Positions 54,109-63,059 of a stretch of 64,000 bases of DNA are shown piece by piece (within the stretch, counting starts at the first letter, position 1; each line of letters starts with the position of its first letter). The stretch spans positions 62,001-126,000 of the forward strand of contig NZ_JAFBDO010000008.1 of NCBI RefSeq assembly GCF_016908295.1, given 5' to 3'. The notes beneath the pieces are model-generated. The model saw only the letters and a program-made list of their open reading frames with translations. It was not told the origin of the DNA and did no database searches. Origin of the DNA: Thalassobacillus pellis (GTDB lineage: Bacteria; Bacillota; Bacilli; Bacillales; Halobacillaceae). Position numbers and translations under genes: made by a program.

Positions 54109-54960
54109 TTAATATATAAAGTTTCCTGTGGCCACGTTTTCCGCAGGACCCGTCATCCAAACACGCCCTTCCTCATCCCAGTTGACCACAAGATCTCCTC
54201 CGGCTAAATGAATCACTATATCCGACCCGCGTTTGGAATAGCCGTTTAAAATAGCAGCAACACCAGCTGCACAGGCTCCTGTTCCACATGCCTGAGTTAT
54301 CCCGGAACCTCTTTCCCACACTCTAAACTGCAATTCCTTTGGCGAAACGACTTCCACGAATTCAACATTTACCCCTTCCGGAAATCTTTTATCATCCGTT
54401 ATCATAGGACCAAGCTCGTCTAATGGAGCATTGTGGATATCATCGACGAAAAAAACGGCATGGGGATTCCCCATAGAAACTGCCGTTAATTCCATCGGGT
54501 GATGTTTGACTAAAAAAGATTCAGCAACAACCTTGCTGGTTTCATCCCCTATCATTGGGATATCACTTCGGGACAATTTGGGGCTGCCCATATCAACTGT
54601 AACCTCGGAAACTCTCCCGCCCCTCAGTGACACTTCCGCGTCAACGATACCGGATTTAGCTTCGATATGAAAACTTTCAGTTGATACGATCCCTTTTTCA
54701 TAAGCATATTTTGCGACACAACGCAGCCCATTTCCGCAATTGCGACCTTCCGATCCATCTTTATTAAATATACGCATCCCTACCTCAGCGCTATCACTGG
54801 GATGAATAAGAATCAGTCCATCTGAGCCGATTCCGGTATGTACGTCAGAAACCTTACGCGCCAAATCAGAAAAAATTTCTTCCTCTAATGTAGTTTCGAA
54901 CAAGTCAACGAATATATAATTATTACCTAAGCCATGCATTTTAATAAATGGAATTTCCAC
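54109..54960 (-). CDS. dapF: Diaminopimelate epimerase
   Basis: 283 residues. Both catalytic Cys are present (GRNCGNGLRC and QACGTGACAAG), as is KMHGLGNNYIFVD near the start. It converts LL- to meso-diaminopimelate for lysine and peptidoglycan. GTG at 54960 is 8 bases from AAGGGAG and is preferred to the GTG at 54969, which abuts it. Confidence 0.96.
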   Translation of the reverse strand: MEIPFIKMHGLGNNYIFVDLFETTLEEEIFSDLARKVSDVHTGIGSDGLILIHPSDSAEVGMRIFNKDGSEGRNCGNGLRCVAKYAYEKGIVSTESFHIEAKSGIVDAEVSLRGGRVSEVTVDMGSPKLSRSDIPMIGDETSKVVAESFLVKHHPMELTAVSMGNPHAVFFVDDIHNAPLDELGPMITDDKRFPEGVNVEFVEVVSPKELQFRVWERGSGITQACGTGACAAGVAAILNGYSKRGSDIVIHLAGGDLVVNWDEEGRVWMTGPAENVATGNFIY

Positions 54961-55040
54961 CCTGACCACTCCCTTTTAGTTATTATAGCTAATAACCTTT
55001 AGCCACCGAACCCCCATTTAAAGCTCCTGGGTCCAATTAT

Positions 55041-55070
55041 AAAAAGAAGCCGTACATCAACTGAACGGCT
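55041..55070 (-). terminator. Terminator after yuzB
   Basis: AGCCGT / ACGGCT stem, minus-strand tail CTTCTTTTTTAT. Confidence 0.75.
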
Positions 55071-55134
55071 GTGAGTACTGATTAATTAATTTAATGGCCT
55101 TGTCTGTTTTTCTCTTATTTCAAGTAAACGGGTA

Positions 55135-55371
55135 CTAAAAAAGGGGATTCTCCTCCAGATGCTGGTAAATATTTTCGACTAGTTCTTCTGGACTGTCAGC
55201 AGTTACCCGCTCCCCATTGACAAGGGCGAACATCGTTTGGGCGCATAACCCGCAATGGCTTAAGCAGCCATATTCTATTACATCAAGATCCGGATCTTTT
55301 TCCAGTTCTTCCATGGCTTTTTGAGAACCACTTGCTAAATTGTTAATGCAAAATTCGATTATCGGATTCAT
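55135..55371 (-). CDS. yuzB: YuzB family protein (UPF0349)
   Basis: 78 residues. [18 protein letters not shown] and [24 protein letters not shown] carry conserved Cys residues (CxxxCGxC) typical of the DUF1450/YuzB family. Probably a small redox or metal protein; function unknown. GAGGTG before the ATG. Confidence 0.9.
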   Translation of the reverse strand: MNPIIEFCINNLASGSQKAMEELEKDPDLDVIEYGCLSHCGLCAQTMFALVNGERVTADSPEELVENIYQHLEENPLF

Positions 55372-55483
55372 CACATCACCTCATTATTGCCTGGATGAAT
55401 CCCCCACTAAACATTTATAGTACCATAATCCTTATTATACAAACAATAGAACGACTCCATTCCTGCCAGAAACATCACCGCTG

Positions 55484-55813
55484 TTATTTTTTCCCCTCGA
55501 GTCCTCTTTCTTCGAGAGAGTTATAAACGGTCTTAAGGCGGGGGTTTCCTTCCCCGACGATAGTGTCATTTACCACTACGAGTGGATAGAATAATTCTTC
55601 ATCCAATATACGTTGGACGTATTCCTGATGTCGTTCATCTTCTGGAGGATTGAATATATCAACATATTCGTATATAATACTTCCTTCTCCATACTTTCTA
55701 GAAATGGCAGCTTGCAGCCATTCATAGGTCTCTTTTGATCCAGGTGAATTGATACAGCTCGGACAAATCTGATCCGCTCCGTATACGACCAGCCGAACAG
55801 GCTTACTTTCCAT
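55484..55813 (-). CDS. yuzD: YuzD family protein (DUF1462)
   Basis: 109 residues, thioredoxin-like: VYGADQICPSCINSPGSKETYEWLQA with CPSC, then YEYVDIFNPPEDERHQEYVQ and YPLVVVNDTIVGEGNP. The ATG at 55813 with GGAGGC 5 bases upstream is the start. Next to the NifU-like and IscA-like genes, so a role in Fe-S assembly is plausible. Confidence 0.92.
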   Translation of the reverse strand: MESKPVRLVVYGADQICPSCINSPGSKETYEWLQAAISRKYGEGSIIYEYVDIFNPPEDERHQEYVQRILDEELFYPLVVVNDTIVGEGNPRLKTVYNSLEERGLEGKK

Positions 55814-55978
55814 GAAAACGCCTCCACATATGTTGTTATGTACGTTCATTTCTATTTTACAAAATCACAGAAAAAAGATAAAATGAAAATAGTTCTCAAT
55901 CCAAATAGAAAGACCAAAGAATAGATTTTTTTCTGCTGAGGTTTTATAATGAGAATATGAGAAAGGGGAAGATTGCTA

Positions 55979-56200
55979 ATGCAAACACAGGTGCAAGAAG
56001 TGTTGAATAAACTCCGTCCTTTTTTACTTCGTGACGGCGGGGATGTTGAGTTGGTAGACGTAGAGGAAGGTATCGTACGTCTGCGTTTGATGGGCGCCTG
56101 CGGCAGCTGCCCAAGTTCAACCATCACATTGAAAGCGGGTATTGAACGCGCATTGGTTGAAGAAGTACCAGGCATCCGTGAAGTCGAACAAGTATTTTAA
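55979..56200 (+). CDS. yutI: NifU C-terminal domain protein YutI
   Basis: 73 residues. [24 protein letters not shown] and [18 protein letters not shown] with the CxxC cluster site. Delivers Fe-S clusters. ATG 55979 has better spacing to AAGGGGA than the TTG at 55973. Divergent from yuzD. Confidence 0.94.
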   Translation: MQTQVQEVLNKLRPFLLRDGGDVELVDVEEGIVRLRLMGACGSCPSSTITLKAGIERALVEEVPGIREVEQVF

Positions 56201-56218
56201 TTTAATGATATATGTTAA

Positions 56219-56247
56219 TCCACACAGGAGCCTGTGTGGATTTTTTA
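56219..56247 (+). terminator. Terminator after yutI
   Basis: TCCACACAGG / CCTGTGTGGA stem with six T. Confidence 0.9.
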
Positions 56248-56276
56248 TATACCGTCTGACAGTATAGATGTTTTTA

Positions 56277-57239
56277 TCAGTTTACGGGAGTAACCGCTTT
56301 TTTCCCTTGTAACACAGCAATCACATTATCGATACATAAACCCATCATTTTGTACCTTGTCTCCTTACTCGCTGACCCAATATGGGGGAGGCAAACCACC
56401 TGTTCAAGCTCTAATAAAGGGTGATCAGGGGAAATGGGTTCATTTTCAAACACATCTAAGCCTGCTGCCTGTATTTCTTTATTTACTAAAGCCTGATACA
56501 GTGCTTCTTCATCGACAAGCTGACCGCGTGAAGCATTGATGAAGATTCCTGAGGGTTTCATTCCATTAAATGCTTCTTTATTGAACAGCTTTTCCGTCTC
56601 CTTCGTGTAAGGCGCAAGACACACAACATAATCTGCTGTAGCAAGAAGCTCGTTGAAGGAACAATACCTTGCATCCAGCTCTTGTTCTACTTCCGGTTTT
56701 CTATTCCGGTTATGATAAAGAATGTTCATCTCAAATCCCCTGGCACGACGAGCGACGGCTTCTCCGATTCGTCCCATTCCGACAATGCCGATAGATTTAT
56801 GGTGAATATCTGTTCCTGCTAAAAAGAGCGGAGACCAGTTTTTCCATTTACCTTGTTTAATGTATTCACTTGCTTCCATCATTCTTCGACCAGCAGCCAT
56901 CAATAGGGCGAATGTCAGATCTGCGGTGGTGTCGGTAAGTACGTCGGGGGTATTGGTTACCTGAATGCCTAAATCAGCTGCTGAGTTAATATCGACATTG
57001 TCAAAGCCGACAGCCATATTGGCTACAACTTTCAGATTACTCCCCTTTGACAACAGTTCGTAATCCACCTGGTCACTGAGCACCGTCACCAATGCATCTG
57101 CCCTGGCAGCCTCTTTAAGCAGTATATCCCGTTCGACTGGTTTTTCTGCATAATCCCACATCCCGACATCAAACATATTTGTCAATGGTTCAACTACTTC
57201 ATCAGGAAGTTTGCGTGTAATGTATACATAATTTTTCAT
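56277..57239 (-). CDS. D-2-hydroxyacid dehydrogenase (glycerate/glyoxylate reductase-like)
   Basis: 320 residues. NAD site GIVGMGRIGEAVARRARGF, catalytic Arg in NASRGQLVDEEAL, Glu in FENEPI and His in CLPHIGSAS. Close to GyaR/GhrB enzymes that reduce glyoxylate or hydroxypyruvate. Start ATG 57239 behind GGGGGCC. Not part of this locus in B. subtilis as far as remembered. Confidence 0.88.
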   Translation of the reverse strand: MKNYVYITRKLPDEVVEPLTNMFDVGMWDYAEKPVERDILLKEAARADALVTVLSDQVDYELLSKGSNLKVVANMAVGFDNVDINSAADLGIQVTNTPDVLTDTTADLTFALLMAAGRRMMEASEYIKQGKWKNWSPLFLAGTDIHHKSIGIVGMGRIGEAVARRARGFEMNILYHNRNRKPEVEQELDARYCSFNELLATADYVVCLAPYTKETEKLFNKEAFNGMKPSGIFINASRGQLVDEEALYQALVNKEIQAAGLDVFENEPISPDHPLLELEQVVCLPHIGSASKETRYKMMGLCIDNVIAVLQGKKAVTPVN

Positions 57240-57329
57240 TATAATCAGGCCCCCTTACAATCTTAACCTGATTTTAGCACAACCTCCTTTCCGGTCTCCA
57301 ATTGCAGGAGGTTTAGGATTAAGTGCCAG

Positions 57330-58295
57330 TTACCAATCAAGTGTTGGGATATCAAGCTGCTCCGGGGACATTTTGATCATATGGAAAAAATTATGCAGAT
57401 GCTTTTCGTAATATTTCTGGTTATCAAACATTTCTTTTGTCTCAACTAATAATCCTTCTTCAAAAATACGGGAGGCAGTATAATCAAACTGATCCAGTAA
57501 ATGAACCGGGAAAAGCAGCCTGGCATATAATAACCTTAACCCAAACACAGATAGTGGGGCAGCTGACTGGTATTCACTTAAAAAAGCTGCAGCCCCAGCG
57601 GGGTTCTCATCAGCTAAAAGCTTCCTCCTTAATGATTCGGCAAGATCACGAGATGGGTGATCCGATCTCAGCTGGTCACACCAGATATAACGCTGGGGTT
57701 CAGTGGGATACCGGTCAAATGTAAACGTCGCCTGATCCCCCTCCTGGTGGCGTTTCTCCTGTTCACTTTCCTGAAGGTACTGAATCGCATTCTCCCCCAT
57801 CCCTACCACATAAGGGGCACTATCCAACCAGAGCCGATGTAACTTACCTACTGGCCTTTCCTGATGTAATTGTCCAATTTTCGCCTCAAATTGATCAATT
57901 CTCTGTGCCCACAGCTGCTTCCATTGTCCATAGCTGCTCAGGTTGGTAAGCTGATATGGATAGGTAGATCCAATCTGGTGAAAGCTTGCCAGCTGAGTTG
58001 CTGTTAAAGGGGGTGTACGCTGAGGGTTATAGGAGGCTCGGCATACAACAAACGTCTGTTGATCAAATGATGTGCAATAACGATTTTCTTTTCCGAGTAC
58101 GGGATATACTATATTATGCACACCAGCATTCATAAGAAAACTACACGCATCACTAAGCTCATGGTAAGTACCTTCTCCGCCAAAAGCGGGAAGTATAAAA
58201 TAATAATCCCCCTGATATTCATACCCATGATTGTCATCGATATTAACAGCTGAAGCTGCTCTGATATCAATATAATTGGATAAAATTTGATCCAT
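57330..58295 (-). CDS. yutH: Spore coat protein YutH
   Basis: 321 residues, a diverged CotS/kinase-like protein. YEYQGDYYFILPAFGGEG at the N-terminus, RLWLDSAPYVVGMGENAIQYLQ in the middle, and YTASRIFEEGLLVETKEMFDNQ fit YutH. The kinase active site is not recognisable. Probably made in the mother cell during sporulation. ATG behind GAGGTG. Confidence 0.82.
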   Translation of the reverse strand: MDQILSNYIDIRAASAVNIDDNHGYEYQGDYYFILPAFGGEGTYHELSDACSFLMNAGVHNIVYPVLGKENRYCTSFDQQTFVVCRASYNPQRTPPLTATQLASFHQIGSTYPYQLTNLSSYGQWKQLWAQRIDQFEAKIGQLHQERPVGKLHRLWLDSAPYVVGMGENAIQYLQESEQEKRHQEGDQATFTFDRYPTEPQRYIWCDQLRSDHPSRDLAESLRRKLLADENPAGAAAFLSEYQSAAPLSVFGLRLLYARLLFPVHLLDQFDYTASRIFEEGLLVETKEMFDNQKYYEKHLHNFFHMIKMSPEQLDIPTLDW

Positions 58296-58417
58296 TCTGT
58301 CTGCACCTCATTCCTAATGCTATAATAGACCAATACAACATGACGAAATCTTAAATTGTTTCACTACTTGCCAGGCAGGGAAGCGCAATTTATAAAAGGG
58401 AGGTCACTAGAGTATAT

Positions 58418-58936
58418 ATGAGCGAAAATAGAAAAATGAGTCAATTAGAAAAAAAAGCACGAGACTGGCTGAAAGACCGCGGAGTTGATATAACCGACAT
58501 CGCTGAGCTCGTCTACTACCTTCAATCTAGATACCATGAAAGCCTGACCATGGATGATTGCATTTATAATGTGGAAAAGGTGCTTACCAAACGCGAAGTC
58601 CAAAATGCGATCCTGACGGGTATCCAGCTTGATGTTTTTGCCGAAAAAAATCAGCTGGAGGAACCACTCCAAAGCACAATCGGAATGGATGAAGGGCTTT
58701 ATGGTGTGGATGAAATCATTGCCTTGTCCATTGTCAACGTTTACGGCTCCATCGGATTTACAAATTATGGGTATATAGATAAGCAAAAACCAGGCATTCT
58801 TAAAAAATTAAACGATAAGTCTACCGGCGAATGTCATACATTCCTGGATGATATTGTTGGGGCAATTGCCGCCGCTGCTTCAAGTCGTCTTGCTCACAGT
58901 GCGGTCGGTGAAGAATCAGCAGAAGATGACGAATAG
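58418..58936 (+). CDS. yutG: YutG, phosphatidylglycerophosphatase A-like protein
   Basis: 172 residues. EKKARDWLKDRGVDITDIAELVYYLQ, YHESLTMDDCIYNVEKVL and STGECHTFLDDIVGAIAAAASSRLAH match the short PgpA-like YutG proteins. The classical PgpA transmembrane part is absent. Role in phospholipid or spore metabolism unproved. Confidence 0.88.
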   Translation: MSENRKMSQLEKKARDWLKDRGVDITDIAELVYYLQSRYHESLTMDDCIYNVEKVLTKREVQNAILTGIQLDVFAEKNQLEEPLQSTIGMDEGLYGVDEIIALSIVNVYGSIGFTNYGYIDKQKPGILKKLNDKSTGECHTFLDDIVGAIAAAASSRLAHSAVGEESAEDDE

Positions 58937-58974
58937 AGTGAACTAGAGCCGGAAGATATTCTTTTTGTCTTAAG

Positions 58975-59125
58975 GAATTTCCCAAGGAGCAAGGATCCTT
59001 CCACTCCAGCGGAAGAACGAGTGCGCCGCGATCGCTGAGCGTGGTTTTCGCGAGGAAGCTCGGGCGCTCGTCCGCGGAAAGGGAAGGGTCATTCGCTCCT
59101 GGCGACAAGAAAAGCTTGCGGTAAA
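58975..59125. repeat. GC-rich dyad repeat of a second type
   Basis: A region with complementary arms GGAGCAAGGATCCTTCC...GGAAGGGTCATTCGCTCC and inner stems GAACGAGTGCGCC / GGGCGCTCGTCC and CGCTGAGCGTGG. GC content is clearly above its surroundings, and no reading frame spans it. It looks like a mobile palindromic element. Confidence 0.7.
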
Positions 59126-59143
59126 AAGGGTTCTTCACAAGCT

Positions 59144-59180
59144 GAGAGCCGTTACCCGTGAAAGGGTAACGGCTCTCTTT
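59144..59180 (+). terminator. Terminator between yutG and yutF
   Basis: Perfect 14-bp stem GAGAGCCGTTACCC / GGGTAACGGCTCTC with a 6-base loop and TTTATAT tail; it abuts the yutF stop codon on the other strand. Confidence 0.9.
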
Positions 59181-59949
59181 ATATATATTTAATCCAATCA
59201 AGCAAGGTAGCAGTTGTATATGTTGGCTTTCTGTCATAGCCATTTAAATCTTCCTTGGAAGTAACTCCTGTAAAAACCATGAGAGTATCCAAACCTGCAT
59301 CCATACCAGCCAAAATATCCGTATGGTAATTATCTCCGACCATCAATACTTTTTCTTTAGGATAACCTAATGTTTTAATGGCTTGTTCCATGATTACAGC
59401 TTCTGGCTTACCGACAAAAACGGGTGCTATTCCTGTGCTGATAGTGATAACAGATGTTATCGCCCCATTCCCCGGCACCATCCCTCTCTCTGTCGGGATA
59501 GCCACGTCAGCATTGGTGGATAAAAAACGGGCACCATCGCGGACGTTCAGACATGCCTTCGTCAATTTTTCATACGATATATCCCGATCGATACCTATGA
59601 CAACATAGTCTGCTTTTTTTTCGGTCAGTTTCAGTCCTGCCTGATCGAGCTCATAAAACAGCCCTTCTTCCCCAATTGCATACACGGTTGCCTCGGGCTG
59701 TTCCTCGCTGATATACTGAGCTGCTGCCATACTGCTCGTATAAACTTGTTTATTTTCCGCTGGAATATCCATTCCGTTCAACTTTTCAGCTATTTGCTCC
59801 GGTCTTCTGGATGAGTTATTGGTCACAAATAAATGTGGAATCTTTTTTTTGTTTAATGCTTCGATAAAGTGTACAGCGTCTTCAATCCGTTCCGAACCTC
59901 GATACATCGTTCCGTCTAAATCAATTAAATAAGCTTCATACTTCTTCAT
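59179..59949 (-). CDS. yutF: HAD-superfamily phosphatase YutF (NagD/p-nitrophenyl phosphatase type)
   Basis: 256 residues. Motif I DLDGTMYRG (Asp10 nucleophile and Asp12), motif II FVTNNSS, motif III KPEAVIMEQAIKTLG (Lys), motif IV MVGDNYHTDILAG. Type IIA cap. Broad-range sugar/nucleoside phosphatase. The ribosome binding site is weak. Confidence 0.93.
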   Translation of the reverse strand: MKKYEAYLIDLDGTMYRGSERIEDAVHFIEALNKKKIPHLFVTNNSSRRPEQIAEKLNGMDIPAENKQVYTSSMAAAQYISEEQPEATVYAIGEEGLFYELDQAGLKLTEKKADYVVIGIDRDISYEKLTKACLNVRDGARFLSTNADVAIPTERGMVPGNGAITSVITISTGIAPVFVGKPEAVIMEQAIKTLGYPKEKVLMVGDNYHTDILAGMDAGLDTLMVFTGVTSKEDLNGYDRKPTYTTATLLDWIKYI

Positions 59950-59986
59950 ACAGACACCAACCTAATATACCATCCTTCCAGAGAAA

Positions 59987-60424
59987 TCAATTGTTAGTAA
60001 AAGCAGAAACTGGTCCTAGTTCTTCATCTAAGTATCTTCTGACATGCCCAGGAAATTGTTCGATAACCTCTACATGCTGTTCCCAAAGGTTACGGATTTC
60101 GTCATGATCGATTTCCAAATAATCCTGGACAAGCATTTTTCTAAGCTTGATAAATGTCTTGAAAGCTTCTTCCTGTTCTTGAGGAATGACTTTTTCATCG
60201 GTTAGGATATCTATGATATCATCATAGCTTCCAGGATCACGCATAATGAAACCATCAATCATCATATTCCCGACATCAATGATGGTCTCTATAGTCATGT
60301 GTGTCATCCGCTCGAGGCTCAGCCTTTCTAAAAACGACTGGTAATCGTGATTTTGATATTCCTGAATCATTCCTTCCATATAGAGCAATATACTTTCCAT
60401 TCTTTTTCGATCGACAAAATACAT
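59987..60424 (-). CDS. yutE: YutE, HepT-like DUF86 protein
   Basis: 145 residues, all helical. RMTHMTIETIIDVGNMMIDGF is the DUF86/HEPN core. The toxin motif Rx4-6HY of HepT reads RKMLVQDY here, so the catalytic His is missing and RNase activity is doubtful. No MntA antitoxin gene is adjacent. AGGAGGTG before the ATG. Confidence 0.88.
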   Translation of the reverse strand: MYFVDRKRMESILLYMEGMIQEYQNHDYQSFLERLSLERMTHMTIETIIDVGNMMIDGFIMRDPGSYDDIIDILTDEKVIPQEQEEAFKTFIKLRKMLVQDYLEIDHDEIRNLWEQHVEVIEQFPGHVRRYLDEELGPVSAFTNN

Positions 60425-60564
60425 ACCGCACCTCCTGATGATGCATTAATCTCCCACCATGATACCATATTTGCCAATGGAAAAGGAAAAGGATGCATAT
60501 TTACGTTTTTACATGCATTCTGCTATCATAAAAGAGGACTTTAAATGTATCGGAGGAGAATTTA

Positions 60565-61542
60565 TTGGATAGAGAATTGGCATTAGAACTAGTAAGGGTC
60601 ACAGAAGCTGCTGCGATAGCTTCGGCACAATGGATGGGGCGCGGGGATAAAATGAACGCTGATGACGCAGCAACAACAGCCATGAGGACGATGTTTGATT
60701 CTGTGGCGATGGATGGAGTTGTGGTCATTGGAGAGGGCGAATTAGATGAAGCTCCAATGCTGTATATCGGCGAGGAACTGGGCAATAAGAGCGGTCCTGC
60801 AGTTGATATTGCAGTCGATCCCCTGGAAGGGACCAATATTGTTGCTAAGGGACATAACAACGCCATGGCTGTTATTGCAGCTGCTGAAAGAGGCGCATTG
60901 CTCCATGCACCGGATATGTATATGGACAAAATCGCCGTTGGTAAATATGCCAAAGGACTGATCCACCTCGATGATCCGATCGAAAGAACCATCGATATCG
61001 TCGCAAGAGCCAATAACAAACGGGTCAGGGACCTCACTGTTATCATCCAGGAGCGGGATCGCCATGAAGATATTATTCAACGTGTAATTAAAAAAGGCGC
61101 AAGAGTCAAATTATTTGGTGATGGAGATGTTGGAGCATCTATTGCCACCTGCCTTTCCCATACAGGGGTAGACTTATTCGTAGGAAAAGGCGGCGCACCT
61201 GAAGGGGTTATTTCAGCTGCTGCCATCAAAAGTCTCGGCGGCGACATGCAAGCTAGACTAGCTCCTCAGAATGACGAAGAAGCTGAACGTTGTAAAACAA
61301 TGGGATTAAGAGATCCAGAACAACTTCTTACGTTAGATGACCTCGTGAAAAGTGATGATGCAATTTTCGCAGCAACCGGAGTAACCGAAGGGGAATTGTT
61401 AAACGGTGTGAAATTCCTTGGCGGCGACCTGACAGAGACCGATTCGATTGTCATGCGGGCAAAAACGAAAACTGTTCGCTTTATTAAAGCTCATCACCAT
61501 CTGGAGCATAAACCGCACTTGGTTACAGATGAGAATGCATAA
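60565..61542 (+). CDS. glpX: Class II fructose-1,6-bisphosphatase GlpX
   Basis: 325 residues. DDAATTAMRTMFDSVAMDG, GEGELDEAPMLYIGEELG, VDPLEGTN (metal and phosphate site) and GGAPEGVISAAAIKSLGGD are diagnostic. Gluconeogenic conversion of fructose-1,6-bisphosphate to fructose-6-phosphate. Start TTG at 60565 behind GGAGGAGA. Followed 12 bases later by a DUF3055-like gene. Confidence 0.96.
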   Translation: MDRELALELVRVTEAAAIASAQWMGRGDKMNADDAATTAMRTMFDSVAMDGVVVIGEGELDEAPMLYIGEELGNKSGPAVDIAVDPLEGTNIVAKGHNNAMAVIAAAERGALLHAPDMYMDKIAVGKYAKGLIHLDDPIERTIDIVARANNKRVRDLTVIIQERDRHEDIIQRVIKKGARVKLFGDGDVGASIATCLSHTGVDLFVGKGGAPEGVISAAAIKSLGGDMQARLAPQNDEEAERCKTMGLRDPEQLLTLDDLVKSDDAIFAATGVTEGELLNGVKFLGGDLTETDSIVMRAKTKTVRFIKAHHHLEHKPHLVTDENA

Positions 61543-61554
61543 GGAGGAAGGCAT

Positions 61555-61824
61555 ATGGAGGAAGAGCGCTTCTTTTTATACGATGAAAAAGAGCAAAGTG
61601 ATACTAGGTTTGTAAGCTTTATGGGAGAATCTCATCGCCACGATTTAGCGTTAGTCAAAACAAGCAGATATTATGGCAAAACGTTGGTGCTTGATATCCA
61701 AGGAAACCGTTTTGCCATTATCGGTCATGACGATCTTGAAGAGCCAGGGTATCTTGAACATGCCTTCAATATCAACGAAATAGATGCAGAAGAATTACGT
61801 GACTTCCTGCGGGAAGCGATATAA
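61555..61824 (+). CDS. DUF3055-like small protein
   Basis: 89 residues. FFLYDEKEQSDTRFVSFMGE, DLALVKTSRYYGKTLVLDIQ and EEPGYLEHAFNINEIDAEEL look like the SAV0927/DUF3055 group. AAGGAGGAAGGC before the ATG; co-transcribed with glpX. Function unknown. Confidence 0.7.
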   Translation: MEEERFFLYDEKEQSDTRFVSFMGESHRHDLALVKTSRYYGKTLVLDIQGNRFAIIGHDDLEEPGYLEHAFNINEIDAEELRDFLREAI

Positions 61825-61827
61825 AGA

Positions 61828-61862
61828 AATCCTCAGTCCATAATGGGACTGAGGATTTTTTT
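61828..61862 (+). terminator. Terminator after glpX operon
   Basis: AATCCTCAGTCC / GGGACTGAGGATT stem with seven T. Confidence 0.93.
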
Positions 61863-61867
61863 ATGAT

Positions 61868-62143
61868 TCATGATTCGAATTTTTTTAAAATGAAATAAGC
61901 ACAACCAAAATTACAGTATTCGTATAGATAATCTTCTAATGTGCTTATTTTCGTGTCAAATGTCGATTTCGGATTATGGTCATGATAAAAGCCGCGAAGA
62001 CGCAGCTGCCCATATCCCCAGTCCCCTACAATGAAATCATACTTGCTCAGAATGTCGCTATACCTTTGTTCAAGGGCTTCAGCATCGAATCCATTTTTAT
62101 GATTTTCCTGAATTTCATATTGGTTTCCATGAAGTTCAATCAT
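61868..62143 (-). CDS. yutD: YutD family protein (DUF1027)
   Basis: 91 residues. DYIVGDWGYGQLRLRGFY-type motif (YDFIVGDWGYGQLRLRGFY) and LEDYLYEYCNFGCAYFILKK define YutD. Function unknown. The ATG at 62143 has AGAGGTG at good spacing. Confidence 0.93.
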   Translation of the reverse strand: MIELHGNQYEIQENHKNGFDAEALEQRYSDILSKYDFIVGDWGYGQLRLRGFYHDHNPKSTFDTKISTLEDYLYEYCNFGCAYFILKKFES

Positions 62144-62283
62144 TTCCATCACCTCTTACGATATTTAAAGTTTATCATAATTAATGCACGGAGTAACAGG
62201 TAATATTTATTTCGTATGAAACGATTACCTCAGCCAAAAATAACTACGAAGGGAGAGTTATGCTGAATCGGGAGGTTTCATAA

Positions 62284-62934
62284 ATGAAAAAGGTGCATTT
62301 CACCATCAGCACTGCTGTTTTGACTACAGGCCTATTGCTAGCTGGATGTGCAAATGACAACGGCGCTATGGATCAATATGGCGAAGGAAATGAGAACCAA
62401 AATCAAGGGGCGTTAAATGGCGACCCAATGGATAATTATCAGGCTCCAGGAACAAGGAACGGCGACTTGAATGATTATGTCGGTTATGTACGATATGACA
62501 AGACACAAGTTGATACCCGAGGTAACTATGAGGCTAAAGTCAACCGGGAAGAAACGGCTGATATGATCACAAAAATGATTTTAAGCTACGAGCAATTTAA
62601 TAATGCTGCCACCCTTGTCACCGATGATGAAGTATTAATTGCATACGAGACTTCTGAAAATATGGATCGCAATCAGGCAGCTGATATGGCTAAGAAAACT
62701 GCTTATTCTCTTGTTCCCCGTTTTTACGAAGTTTATGTCTCAGATAATCCAATGGCATTTGAAGATATCCAAAGTATGAGTAATACCAGAATCAGTGACC
62801 GCAACTACGATAAAGTCCTTGAAAGTATCATTGAAAGGATGCGTAAAAGCCCTCAAGGGGAAGTAACTTATAACGATGAAACCAAGTCCATGAAAGACAA
62901 ACGTGATACTGGCAACGAAACAACCAACCGATAA
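62284..62934 (+). CDS. yutC: YutC, YhcN/YlaJ-type lipoprotein
   Basis: 216 residues. Signal peptide with lipobox LLLAGC (Cys near 22), an N/G/Q/D-rich linker, then the YhcN/YlaJ domain (ADMITKMILSYEQFNNAATLVTDDEVLIAYE, ADMAKKTAYSLVPRFYEVYVSD). Such lipoproteins occur in spore inner membranes or spore coats. GGGAGG before the ATG. Confidence 0.9.
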   Translation: MKKVHFTISTAVLTTGLLLAGCANDNGAMDQYGEGNENQNQGALNGDPMDNYQAPGTRNGDLNDYVGYVRYDKTQVDTRGNYEAKVNREETADMITKMILSYEQFNNAATLVTDDEVLIAYETSENMDRNQAADMAKKTAYSLVPRFYEVYVSDNPMAFEDIQSMSNTRISDRNYDKVLESIIERMRKSPQGEVTYNDETKSMKDKRDTGNETTNR

Positions 62935-62940
62935 CTAACC

Positions 62941-62971
62941 AAAAAGGAAAGTCTTGGAACTTTCCTTTTTT
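62941..62971 (+). terminator. Terminator after yutC
   Basis: AAAAAGGAAAGT / AACTTTCCTTTTTT stem. Confidence 0.9.
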
Positions 62972-63059
62972 GGTGAAAGGAATTTCACTATTTTACCACT
63001 TATAGATGACCATTACCTTCCACAAGCTAACGTTATCAATCAGATGGAGTGACAGATAA

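Noticed and set aside
55852-56175. 107-codon frame opposite yutI
   Set aside because: Antisense shadow of the well-recognised NifU-like gene.
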